NCBI GenBank assembly: GCA_030645355.1
Contig: JAUSNJ010000127.1
Span: 1 to 64,000 of the forward strand
Length of the DNA: 64,000 bases
Reading direction: 5' to 3'
DNA from: Rhodoferax sp.
Lineage (GTDB): Bacteria; Pseudomonadota; Gammaproteobacteria; Burkholderiales; Burkholderiaceae_C
Positions 7,832-16,579 of the stretch are shown here, piece after piece. The notes under the pieces were generated by a model. The model was given only the letters and a program-made list of their open reading frames with translations, did no database searches and was not told where the DNA came from. The stretch's first letter is position 1; the number at the start of each line of letters is the position of its first letter. Both the position numbers and the translations under genes were made by a program.

Positions 7832-10783
7832 ATGAGCAATCATTTGCCTCAATCCCCCCTATGGAGGCGTACCGCAGTCGCGGCAGCCGCAGGTTTGCTG
7901 CTGGCCGCAGGTGCGGTCCATGCGCAACAAAGCGCTGGATCCATCAATGTGCGCGCCAGCAAAGGCGCAACCATCACTATTGAAAACAAGTCCATTGGCG
8001 TGTCCCGCCAGTTGAAGGCAAACGATGAGGGCGCTGCACAAGTGTCACAACTGCCTTCCGGTACCTATACCGTGACGGTCACCAGCGCTACTGGCAGCAA
8101 AGACAGCAAGACCGTGGAAGTTCAAGCCGGCCAAGGTTCTGACGCCTACTTTGGCACTTTGCAGACCGTGGTTATCACGGGCTCGGCCAATCGCTCGTTG
8201 GACGTCAAGTCCACCGAGTCGAGCCAGACGCTGACCAAAGCAACCATCGACCGTATCCCCGTGATCAAGGATGTGACTGCAGTGACGCTGCTGGCTCCTG
8301 GCGCTGTGGAAGGCGATGGCCGTATTGGACAAACCGGTGGCGGTTCGCGTGGCGGCAATGTGCCCTCCATCGGCGGCGCATCTCCTGCCGAGAACGCGTA
8401 CTACATCAACGGCTTCAACGTCACCAACATCGTCAACGGTGTGGCGTTTAACCAAATTCCCTTCGAAGCGATTGCAGAACACCAGGTGAAGACCGGTGGT
8501 TATGGCGCCGAGTTCGGCCGCTCTTTGGGTGGCGTGATCAGCGTGAACACCAAGCGCGGCACCAATGATTTCCACGGCGGCATCAGCGCGAGCTATTCCC
8601 CTGAAGCCTGGAGAGGCTCTTCCGTCTATTCGGAAAGAAATGCCGCCGGAACTTGGGACTTGAAAAACCGTCCTGGCGGAACCAGCGAAACCAAGGTCAA
8701 CGCCTGGGCTAGCGGCGCCCTGATCAAGGACGAATTGTTCTTCTTCGGTATCGTGGAAGGCAACAACAAATCCACGAATACCTACGGAAACGATCTCCAG
8801 ACCGAGCTGACCAACACATCGCCCAACTACCTGGTCAAGCTTGACTGGAATATCACCAAGAGCAACCTGCTGGAGTTGACCGCGTTCAGCGACAAGACCA
8901 CCGACTACGTCAATACCTGGAAGTCGCCCGTCAAGTACGGTACAGCCAAGGGTGCCTATGTCGGTTCCGAGACCTACAACTACGGTGGGCAAAACACCGT
9001 GCTGAAATGGACCAGTTGGATCACTGACGACTTCAACATCTCTGCCATGTTTGGCCGCGGTGAATACACCCGTTCTTCCGACGTATCTTCGGCCGCTTGC
9101 CCCATCGTTCGTGACCAACGCGTCAATCCACGTCTCAATTTGGGCTGTGGAACCGTTCTGTCCGTTACAGACCCCACCGCCAACGACAAGCGTGAAGCCT
9201 TCCGTCTGGACGGTGAATACACCTTGGGCAACCACCAGATCCGTGCGGGTCTGGATACCGAAAAGTACAACGTAGTCGACGGCACAGCCTACTCCGGTGG
9301 CACCCTGTACCGCATTTTCAACCTGGCAAACGGCTCCAAGTTGAGCAACGGCTACACCAACACGAGCGGTAGCACCATGTCCTATGTGGAAGCCCGCACG
9401 TTCAAGAACGGTGGAACTTTCCTGACCAAGAATTCCGCCTGGTACCTGGAAGACAACTACCAGGTCACCAAGGATATCTTGGTCAATGCCGGTATTCGTA
9501 ACGAGCAGTTCACCAACAACAACGCGAACGGCGATCCCTTCATCGACATCAAGAACACCTGGGCTCCACGCTTTGGCGCGTCTTGGGACGTGTCGGGCAA
9601 GGGTGACCTGAAGGTTTACGGTAACCTGGGTCGCTACTACATCCCTGTGTACGCCAACACCAACGTCCGCTTGGCCGGCGCAGAGACCAGCTACTTCGAC
9701 TACTACGCGTACACCGGCTCCATTGGTCCAGCTCCTCAGCAGCTGCCCGGCATGGGCGCCACACTGGGTTCGCGCCTGACCCTGAGCAACGGCAAGACGC
9801 CTGATCCCAAGACCGTGGTCGATCCAGACATCAAGCCTATGCACCAGGACGAGTTGATTCTGGGCTTCCAGAAGGCTTTGGCCAGCAATTGGTCGGTGGG
9901 CGTGAAGTACACGCACCGCAAGCTGCGCGATGCCATGGATGACATCTGTAACGACGAAGGTCCCGCAGCATGGGCTGTGAAGAATGGCTACACCCAGGCA
10001 CAAGCCGATGCTATCGGTGGCGCTATTGGTCACTGCTTCCTGTACAACGCGGGCCGTGATCTGAAGGCCAACGTTGACCTGAACGGAACAGGCGACTTGA
10101 CTACCGTGTTGATCCCCGCGTCGGCGCTGCAGATGCCAGAGCCAGAGCGTCTCTACGACGCGATCGAAATCACTTTCGAGCGCGCCTGGGACAAGAAGTG
10201 GAGCTTCCAGGGTTCTTACGTGTACGCACGTAGCCGTGGTAACACTGAAGGCTACGTCAAATCTGACATCGGACAGGATGACGCCGGTATCAGCCAGGAC
10301 TTCGACTACCCCGGTCTGATGGAAGGTTCCTACGGTGACCTGCCAAATGACCGCCAGCACACCATCAAGATGTTTGGCTCTTATGCGCTGAACAACGAGT
10401 GGCGTCTGGGTGGTAGTTTGATTGCCAAGAGCGGTCGTCCAAAGAACTGCTTCGGTTACTACAACGGAACCACCGACACCGTGTCGATCCAGTACGGTTC
10501 GTCTTCGTTCTACTGCAATGGCGTGCCCACACCACGCGGCTCGCTGGGTCGTCTGGATTGGACCAAGGAAGTCAACCTGCAAGCCACCTACACACCCGGT
10601 TGGCAAAAAGGCTTGACCTTCACACTTGATGCGTTGAATATTTTCAACGAGCGCGGTGTCCGCGGTATCAATGAGCAAGGCGAATTTGGAGTGCGTACTC
10701 CTGATCCAGCCTACGGCCAGCCCGTTGCTGACAGCATCCAGAAGGCACGTAGCTTCCGTCTGTCGGGTTCGTACGAGTTCTGA
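7832..10783 (+). CDS. Oar-like TonB-dependent outer-membrane receptor
   Basis: A 983-residue protein with a signal peptide (cleavage after 'VHAQQ'). A short carboxypeptidase-regulatory-like beta domain follows (about 35-110, 'LPSGTYTVTVTSATG'), then a plug domain with 'YYINGFNVTNIVNGV' and 'EFGRSLGGVISVNTKRGTN'. A long beta-barrel ends in 'RSFRLSGSYEF', with a terminal aromatic residue as expected for BAM-dependent insertion. The extra N-terminal domain is typical of Oar/SusC-type receptors that take up large ligands such as peptides or glycans. The ligand is unknown; the oligopeptide importer genes just downstream on the other strand make peptides one possibility (inference). It stands alone between two terminators. 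Confidence 0.85.
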   Translation: MSNHLPQSPLWRRTAVAAAAGLLLAAGAVHAQQSAGSINVRASKGATITIENKSIGVSRQLKANDEGAAQVSQLPSGTYTVTVTSATGSKDSKTVEVQAGQGSDAYFGTLQTVVITGSANRSLDVKSTESSQTLTKATIDRIPVIKDVTAVTLLAPGAVEGDGRIGQTGGGSRGGNVPSIGGASPAENAYYINGFNVTNIVNGVAFNQIPFEAIAEHQVKTGGYGAEFGRSLGGVISVNTKRGTNDFHGGISASYSPEAWRGSSVYSERNAAGTWDLKNRPGGTSETKVNAWASGALIKDELFFFGIVEGNNKSTNTYGNDLQTELTNTSPNYLVKLDWNITKSNLLELTAFSDKTTDYVNTWKSPVKYGTAKGAYVGSETYNYGGQNTVLKWTSWITDDFNISAMFGRGEYTRSSDVSSAACPIVRDQRVNPRLNLGCGTVLSVTDPTANDKREAFRLDGEYTLGNHQIRAGLDTEKYNVVDGTAYSGGTLYRIFNLANGSKLSNGYTNTSGSTMSYVEARTFKNGGTFLTKNSAWYLEDNYQVTKDILVNAGIRNEQFTNNNANGDPFIDIKNTWAPRFGASWDVSGKGDLKVYGNLGRYYIPVYANTNVRLAGAETSYFDYYAYTGSIGPAPQQLPGMGATLGSRLTLSNGKTPDPKTVVDPDIKPMHQDELILGFQKALASNWSVGVKYTHRKLRDAMDDICNDEGPAAWAVKNGYTQAQADAIGGAIGHCFLYNAGRDLKANVDLNGTGDLTTVLIPASALQMPEPERLYDAIEITFERAWDKKWSFQGSYVYARSRGNTEGYVKSDIGQDDAGISQDFDYPGLMEGSYGDLPNDRQHTIKMFGSYALNNEWRLGGSLIAKSGRPKNCFGYYNGTTDTVSIQYGSSSFYCNGVPTPRGSLGRLDWTKEVNLQATYTPGWQKGLTFTLDALNIFNERGVRGINEQGEFGVRTPDPAYGQPVADSIQKARSFRLSGSYEF

Positions 10784-10807
10784 TCTGCGCAAGCAGTCAG
10801 CCAGTCA

Positions 10808-10836
10808 AAAGGCCACCTTCGGGTGGCCTTTTTTTT
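10808..10836 (+). terminator. Rho-independent terminator after the TonB receptor
   Basis: GGCCACC-TTCG-GGTGGCC forms a 7-bp stem with a stable UUCG-type loop followed by eight T residues, 28 bases after the receptor stop. The stem is nearly the same as the terminator at 7463 upstream of the gene. Confidence 0.9.
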
Positions 10837-10875
10837 GCCTGCGTGTTGTCGGAATAGGTGCGACGTAGCGAAGCA

Positions 10876-10943
10876 GGCTATTAGTAAAAATAGCCTCTAG
10901 CCCTCATGAAATATGATGTTATTGCTACCGTATTGGTAGCAAT
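10876..10943 (+). repeat. Dispersed palindromic element, AGCCCTCGT type (long copy)
   Basis: Two hairpins are joined by the core: GGCTATT...AATAGCC, then CTAGCCCTCATGAAATATG, then ATTGCTACC-N5-GGTAGCAAT. This is the clearest double-hairpin copy in the window. It lies between the receptor terminator and the end of oppF, which converge on it. A role as a bidirectional terminator or a mobile repeat is inference. Confidence 0.6.
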
Positions 10944-10955
10944 GAAGTCCGCCCG

Positions 10956-11957
10956 TCAATCCAGAATACAGGCGCTTTGAGTTTGGACTGCCACGGTCCG
11001 CAGGGGCGGAATGGCCTGGGCACACTGCGCCACCGCTTTGGGGCAGCGGGTGCGAAAGACACAGCCCGACGGCTGGTTGATGGGGGATGGCAAATCACCC
11101 TGCAACAATTGCAAGGTCTTGCCGCGCTCAATGCGCGGATCGGGCACGGGAATGGCCGACAGCAGTGCCTGGGTGTAGGGATGGTGTGGTGTGTCGTACA
11201 GCGCGTGCTTGTGCGCCACTTCCATCGCCCGGCCCAGGTACATGACCATGACGCGCTGGCTGATGTGCTTGACCACGGCCAAGTCATGGGCAATGAACAC
11301 CAGCGCCAGACCCATTTCAGCCTGCAACTCCTTGAGCAGGTTGATGATTTGCGCCTGAATGGACACATCCAGTGCCGACACAGGTTCGTCGCAAATCACC
11401 ACTTGGGGTTTCAGAATCAAGGCCCTGGCAATGCCAATGCGCTGGCACTGGCCGCCCGAAAATTCGTGCGGGTAACGATTGATTTGTTGCGCGGTCAGGC
11501 CCACGCGCAACATCATGGCCAGCACGCGTTCGTTGTACTGCGCGGCGCTCAATTCAGGGCAATGGGTGCGCAGGGGTTCGCCAATGATTTGGGCCACCGT
11601 CATCCGCGGGTCCAGCGAGGCCAGTGGATCCTGAAAAATCATTTGCACGGCCTTGCGCTTGGCCTGCCAGGCTTGCGGGCTGGCGCCCCGCATTTCGTCA
11701 CCATGCCACTTGACGCTGCCATCGGTGATGGGCACCAGATTGAGCAGCGCACGGGCCAGCGTGGATTTGCCACAGCCCGACTCGCCCACAATGCCCAGCG
11801 TCTCGCCGGCATGCAAGTCAAACGACACGCCGTCCACGGCCTTGAGTGCGCGCGTGGGTGTCCAGGGCCACGGGCTCTCGCCCCGAATCGCGAAGTGGAC
11901 CCGCAGGTCTCTGACCGACAACAATGCTAGGCCGGATTCTGCAATTGCGGCGCTCAT
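10956..11957 (-). CDS. oppF: Oligopeptide ABC importer ATP-binding protein OppF
   Basis: A 333-residue ATPase with Walker A GESGCGKST near residue 58, the OppF-typical signature FSGGQCQRIGIARAL near 165 with cysteine in the LSGGQ region, Walker B 'VVICDEPVSALD', and the C-terminal oligopeptide-transporter domain 'SGCVFRTRCPKA' with its cysteine pattern. It powers peptide uptake together with OppD at the inner membrane. It is the last gene of oppABCDF; its start overlaps the oppD stop by four bases. Confidence 0.93.
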   Translation of the reverse strand: MSAAIAESGLALLSVRDLRVHFAIRGESPWPWTPTRALKAVDGVSFDLHAGETLGIVGESGCGKSTLARALLNLVPITDGSVKWHGDEMRGASPQAWQAKRKAVQMIFQDPLASLDPRMTVAQIIGEPLRTHCPELSAAQYNERVLAMMLRVGLTAQQINRYPHEFSGGQCQRIGIARALILKPQVVICDEPVSALDVSIQAQIINLLKELQAEMGLALVFIAHDLAVVKHISQRVMVMYLGRAMEVAHKHALYDTPHHPYTQALLSAIPVPDPRIERGKTLQLLQGDLPSPINQPSGCVFRTRCPKAVAQCAQAIPPLRTVAVQTQSACILD

Positions 11958-12970
11958 GCTGCAACTCCTTGTTCGGCTTTCAGGCGCTGCAGGTTGTGCG
12001 TCACGGTTTCGATATTCAGGTGGCAGGCGCGCAGCACGTCTTCATCGTGCGCGGCCGGCGTGAGCGCAGGCCGCACCGTGCCGCACTGCGGCAGTGCCAT
12101 GACGCAACGCTCGGTAAACGGGCAGCCTGCCGGCAACTTGGCCATATTGGGCGGTGCGCCGGGAATGGCCAGCATGGGCGCATCGCCGCCTTCCAAACGG
12201 GGCACGGCCGCCAGTAAACCGGCGGTATAGGGATGGGAAGGTTTGTAGAAAATCGCCTCGGCGCTGGCCTGCTCCATGACCTGGCCGCCATACAGCACCA
12301 TGACCTCGTCGCACAGTCCGGCCACCACACCCAGGTCATGGGTGATCATCACGATGGCGGTTCCAAAATCACGTTGCAACTCGCGCATCAGGATCAGAAT
12401 TTGCGCCTGCACCGTCACGTCCAGCGCCGTCGTCGGCTCGTCGGCAATCAATACATCGGGCTCGCACAGCAGCGACATCGCAATCATCACGCGCTGGCGC
12501 ATGCCACCCGAAAACTCGTGGGGGTACATCATGATGCGGCGCGCGGCTTCTGGCATCTTCACGGCGTCCAATGCTTGAATCGCCTTGGCGCGCGCATCCT
12601 TGCGGCTCATACCCTTATGGAACTCCAGCACCTCGGTCATCTGCCGTTCAACCGTCAGATACGGATTGAGGGACGTCATCGGGTCCTGGAAAATCATGGC
12701 CACGCGGTTGCCACGGATACGATTCAGGTCTGCCGTCGGCATGCTGATCAGGTCTTGCCCCTGGTACAACACCTGGCCGGTGGCATTGCCATTGATGGCC
12801 AGCAAGCCCATCATCGCCAGCATGGACTGGCTTTTGCCCGAACCGCTTTCGCCCACAATGCCCAGGGTCTCGCCCCGGTCCAGCGTGAAGTTGATGCCGT
12901 TGACGGCACTGACCACACCGTCGGGAGTTTGAAACTGCACCCCCAGCTGTTTGACTTCCAATAAATGCAT
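11954..12970 (-). CDS. oppD: Oligopeptide ABC importer ATP-binding protein OppD
   Basis: A 338-residue ATPase starting at MHLLEVKQLGVQF (ATG 12968-12970); longer reading upstream overlaps oppC and is rejected. Walker A GESGSGKSQ lies near residue 40 (Gln replaces the usual Ser/Thr after Lys-Ser), the signature is FSGGMRQRVMIAMSL, Walker B is 'VLIADEPTTALD', and the C-terminal cysteine region is 'GCPFTERCVMA'. It pairs with OppF. It starts 7 bases after the oppC stop. Confidence 0.92.
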   Translation of the reverse strand: MHLLEVKQLGVQFQTPDGVVSAVNGINFTLDRGETLGIVGESGSGKSQSMLAMMGLLAINGNATGQVLYQGQDLISMPTADLNRIRGNRVAMIFQDPMTSLNPYLTVERQMTEVLEFHKGMSRKDARAKAIQALDAVKMPEAARRIMMYPHEFSGGMRQRVMIAMSLLCEPDVLIADEPTTALDVTVQAQILILMRELQRDFGTAIVMITHDLGVVAGLCDEVMVLYGGQVMEQASAEAIFYKPSHPYTAGLLAAVPRLEGGDAPMLAIPGAPPNMAKLPAGCPFTERCVMALPQCGTVRPALTPAAHDEDVLRACHLNIETVTHNLQRLKAEQGVAA

Positions 12971-12977
12971 GGTCTTG

Positions 12978-13904
12978 TTACCGTTCCTTGGGGTCCAGCG
13001 CATCACGCAAACCATCGCCAATGAAGTTAAAACAGTAGAGGGTGGTGGACAGCAAGGCCGCCGGAAACAACAGAATCCAGGGTGTGGCTTCCATGGTCTT
13101 GGCGCCATCCTGAATCAACACCCCCCAGCTGGTCATGGGCTCCTGAATGCCCAGCCCCAAAAAGGACAGCACCGACTCGGTCAGGATGACGCCCGGCACC
13201 GTCACCGTGGTGTAAATCACCACCACGCCCAGCAGATTGGGCACAATGTGGCTAAAGATGATGCGCGGCGTGGACACACCAATGGCGCGGGCCGCTTCAA
13301 CGTATTCCCGGGAGCGCAGGGACAGCGTTTGCCCACGCACCACACGCGCCATATCCATCCAGGAAAACACGGTGATGGTGATGACCACCAGGTAGAACTC
13401 ACGACCCAGAATGGTCACCAGCAAGATGGCGATCAGCAGGTAGGGGATGGCATACATCATGTCGACGATGCGCATCATGAATGCATCAACCTTGCCACCG
13501 ACAAAGCCAGCCGTGGCGCCCCACACAATGCCCAGCGTCACCGATGACAGGGTGGCCAGCAATCCCACCGTCAGCGAGACGCGTCCACCAATCAGACAGC
13601 GCACCAGCAGGTCACGCCCTGCGTCATCCGTCCCCCAGAAATGGGAATTGACCATGCTCGGCGGAAAGCTCATGGCGTCCCAGTCGGCGCTGTCAAACGC
13701 GTGCGGCAAAACCCAGGGCCCTATGACACAGGCCAGGCAAATCAGCGTCAGCGTGCCCAGGCTGATCAGCGCCGCCTTGTTGCGCAAAAAGCGTCGGCGG
13801 GCGTCCGACCACAGGCTGCGGCCGCCACTGAGTGCATTGCTTTGCACAGCGACAGCGTCAGCCACTTTGGCCACCAGGCCAGAGGATTCTTGGGGAGTCA
13901 ACAT
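12978..13904 (-). CDS. oppC: Oligopeptide ABC importer permease OppC
   Basis: A 308-residue inner-membrane permease. The N-terminal segment '[18 protein letters not shown]' is the OppC hallmark before the first helix, '[15 protein letters not shown]' is the conserved periplasmic block, and the EAA loop is '[23 protein letters not shown]'. ATG 13904 places the start 7 bases after the oppB stop; a longer in-frame start at 13943 would overlap oppB and is less likely. It forms the channel with OppB. Confidence 0.92.
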   Translation of the reverse strand: MLTPQESSGLVAKVADAVAVQSNALSGGRSLWSDARRRFLRNKAALISLGTLTLICLACVIGPWVLPHAFDSADWDAMSFPPSMVNSHFWGTDDAGRDLLVRCLIGGRVSLTVGLLATLSSVTLGIVWGATAGFVGGKVDAFMMRIVDMMYAIPYLLIAILLVTILGREFYLVVITITVFSWMDMARVVRGQTLSLRSREYVEAARAIGVSTPRIIFSHIVPNLLGVVVIYTTVTVPGVILTESVLSFLGLGIQEPMTSWGVLIQDGAKTMEATPWILLFPAALLSTTLYCFNFIGDGLRDALDPKER

Positions 13905-13911
13905 AGCAGGT

Positions 13912-14832
13912 TCAGTAACGAATCTTGGGGTCCAGCCAGGCATAGGCCAGGTCCACCAACAGATTCAGGGTGACGGTCAGCACCGTGATCAGCACCACCA
14001 GGCCCAAGACCAGGGTGTAGTCGCGGTTGCCCGCGCCGTTCACGATCAGCTTGCCCAGGCCGGGCAAGGAAAACACGGTCTCAGTCACCAGAGCGGCCGT
14101 GATCGACGAGATGGCCAATGGGCCCAGCACCGAAACCACCGGCAACAGCGCGGGCTTGAGCGCGTGGCGCATCACGACCACACGGGTCGGCAGGCCCTTG
14201 GCGCGCGCGGTGCGGATGAAGTTGCTGTGCATGACCTCGATCAGGCTGCCGCGCATCACGCGACCTATTGTTGATACGTTGATGATGGTCAGCAGCGCAA
14301 TCGGCAGGATCATGAAACGAAACTCGAAGTCATGCCAGCCACCCGCGGGCAGCCATTTCAGCATGATCGCAAAGATGATGATCATGACGGGCCCCAGCAC
14401 AAAGCTGGGAACGGCGCTGCCCACGTTGCCCAACAGCATGACAAAGTGGTCCACCACGCTGTTCTGCCGCAGCGCGGCAAAAATGCCCAGGCTGACACCA
14501 ATCATCACCGACAACAGCATGGCGATGCCGCCAATGCTCAGGGACACGGGTAGAGCGGCGGCGACCAGGTCATTGACCGACCAATCCGCATAGCGGAACG
14601 ATGCACCCAGATCACCCTGCAGAAGGCCCTTGAGGTAGAGCAGGTACTGCTGCCATAAGGGGAGGTCCAGATGGTATTTGGCTTCCAGGTTGGCCAGCAC
14701 GGCCGCCGACACCTTGCGGTCGCTGTCAAACGGGCCGCCCGGTGTGGCATGCAGCAGCAGGTAGCAAACCGTGATGACGACCAGCACGGTCGGAATCGCC
14801 GCCAGAACGCGGCGCAGGGTGTAGGTCCACAT
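13912..14832 (-). CDS. oppB: Oligopeptide ABC importer permease OppB
   Basis: A 306-residue permease starting 'MWTYTLRRVLAAIPTVLVV', typical of OppB/DppB. It has a periplasmic region with 'YHLDLPLWQQYLLYLKGLL' and 'DLGASFRY', and an EAA loop 'FIRTARAKGLPTRVVVMRH'. About six membrane helices are visible. It lies 10 bases after the oppA stop and heads the permease-ATPase part of the operon. Confidence 0.93.
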   Translation of the reverse strand: MWTYTLRRVLAAIPTVLVVITVCYLLLHATPGGPFDSDRKVSAAVLANLEAKYHLDLPLWQQYLLYLKGLLQGDLGASFRYADWSVNDLVAAALPVSLSIGGIAMLLSVMIGVSLGIFAALRQNSVVDHFVMLLGNVGSAVPSFVLGPVMIIIFAIMLKWLPAGGWHDFEFRFMILPIALLTIINVSTIGRVMRGSLIEVMHSNFIRTARAKGLPTRVVVMRHALKPALLPVVSVLGPLAISSITAALVTETVFSLPGLGKLIVNGAGNRDYTLVLGLVVLITVLTVTLNLLVDLAYAWLDPKIRY

Positions 14833-14842
14833 CGCTCAGGCC

Positions 14843-16453
14843 TCAGTGCTTGATGATGTAGAAGTCTTTGCTGCGATAGTGATCCTGTGGATTCAATTCC
14901 GAATAGCCGCCCACGTAGGATTTGATCAGACGGGGCAGTGAATACTGCACCAACGGGATGACGGGATAGTCATCCAGAATCATCTTGGACGCCTGCGTCA
15001 ACAGCGTCTTGCGCTTGGCTGCGTCGGTCTGCTGGTTGCCCTTCTGGATCAGGGCTTCGGCTTCGCGGTTGCAGTGGAAGTTGGTGTTCTGGTCTGAGTC
15101 ACACCGTATCAGTGCCAGGAAGGTGGTGGCGTCGTTGTAGTCGGCCAGCCAGCCGTTGCGCGCAATCTGGAAAGCGCCGTCGTGGCGTTTCTTGGCCAGC
15201 ACCTTGAACTCCATGGTTTCGGTTTCCATGATGATGCCGAGCTTGGTCTTCCACTCCGATGCCACGAACACGGCCATCTTCTTGTGGTATTCGCTGGTGT
15301 TGTACGAGAAGCTGTACTTGGTGCCAGGCTTTACACCGGCTTGCTCCAGCAGCTTCTTGGCCTCGGCCACTTTCTTCTCCATGGGCCAGGTGGCCCATTC
15401 ATACGGCGTCGGGTCAGCGCCCACGACGCCCGCCACAATCATGCTGTAGGCAGGTGGCTGGCCATCCGCAGTGACGCGCTTGGACAGGATTTCGCGGTCA
15501 ATGACCATGGACAGCGCCTTGCGCACGCGCACGTCCTTGAACGCAGGGTCCTTGGTCTGGTAATCGTAGTAGCGCACGCCAATGATCGCCTGGTTGCGCA
15601 GCTCCTTGGGGTACTGAGCCTTGTACTTGTCAAAGACGCCCGGTGGCATTTGGTACACGTAGTCAGTCTCGCCCGACTCCCACAGTTTGATATCGGCAAA
15701 CTGGTCTTCAATTGGCAAGTAGGTCACCTTGGTGAGGCGCACATTGGCGGCGTCCCAATACTGCGGATTCTTCTCCACCACAATGCGGTTATTGACCTTC
15801 CATTCCTTGAGAACATAGGCGCCGTTGCCGACCATGTTGCCGGGCTTGACCCAGTCCTTGCCCCATTTCTCCACCGTGGCCTTGTGCACCGGGCCCAACT
15901 GGGTGTTGGCCACCAGCTCCGCCATGAAGGGCGTCGGGTCCTGGGTCTTGATTTCCAGCGTGTGCTTGTCCAGGGCTTTCACACCCAGTTCGCTGGTGGG
16001 CTTCTTGCCTTGGGCAACTTCCAGCCCGTTCAACAGAAACACACCAAACGTCGCGGCATAGGGCGAAGCGGTCTTGGGGTCGACAAAGCGGCGGATGCCA
16101 TAGACAAAATCGTCGGCGGTGATGGGCTCCCCATTGGAGAACTTGGCATTGGTGCGTAGCTTGAAGACCCAGGTGGTCGGGTTGGTCTGCTTCCAGCTTT
16201 CAGCGACACCCGGCACGGTTTTGCCGGTGGTGTCGGTGGCGGTCAGCCCCTCAAACAGGTCGCGCAGAATCTGGTTGGCGGGCACCGTTTCGGCAACTGC
16301 CGGGTCCATGCTCTCGGGCTCTGATCCGTTCGAGCGAACAAATGTCTGGGTGGGGTGCAGTTGGGTGCCAGGTGGGAGTTCAGCCGCCAGGCTGGCGCCG
16401 GTGAATGCCACGGTCAGGGCAACGATGGCCGTCAAATGGGTGCGCAATTGCAT
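14843..16453 (-). CDS. oppA: Oligopeptide-binding protein OppA
   Basis: A 536-residue periplasmic solute-binding protein of family 5 with a signal peptide (cleavage near 'GASLAAE'). It has the family motif region 'EPESMDPAVAETVPANQILR' and 'FEGLTATDTTGKTVPGVAES', matching E. coli OppA in layout and length. The ribosome site AGGAAC sits before ATG 16453. It captures peptides for OppBCDF and is the first gene of the operon, with its promoter expected in 16454-16579. Confidence 0.92.
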   Translation of the reverse strand: MQLRTHLTAIVALTVAFTGASLAAELPPGTQLHPTQTFVRSNGSEPESMDPAVAETVPANQILRDLFEGLTATDTTGKTVPGVAESWKQTNPTTWVFKLRTNAKFSNGEPITADDFVYGIRRFVDPKTASPYAATFGVFLLNGLEVAQGKKPTSELGVKALDKHTLEIKTQDPTPFMAELVANTQLGPVHKATVEKWGKDWVKPGNMVGNGAYVLKEWKVNNRIVVEKNPQYWDAANVRLTKVTYLPIEDQFADIKLWESGETDYVYQMPPGVFDKYKAQYPKELRNQAIIGVRYYDYQTKDPAFKDVRVRKALSMVIDREILSKRVTADGQPPAYSMIVAGVVGADPTPYEWATWPMEKKVAEAKKLLEQAGVKPGTKYSFSYNTSEYHKKMAVFVASEWKTKLGIIMETETMEFKVLAKKRHDGAFQIARNGWLADYNDATTFLALIRCDSDQNTNFHCNREAEALIQKGNQQTDAAKRKTLLTQASKMILDDYPVIPLVQYSLPRLIKSYVGGYSELNPQDHYRSKDFYIIKH

Positions 16454-16579
16454 GGTGTTCCTAATCTATTGACGCCGGACGGGGTTCGTTGTGCGAACAA
16501 CTATCTGGCATCCCGGGTTGCAGATAAGCAGGGGCGGAAGGTGCAGCATTGTAGGGGCAGCAGCCTCCGGGTAAACCCG

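Noticed and set aside
8045-10792. A 915-codon open frame on the minus strand opposite the TonB-dependent receptor
   Set aside because: It mirrors the receptor gene, shows no domain and lacks a ribosome site; it is a codon-bias shadow.
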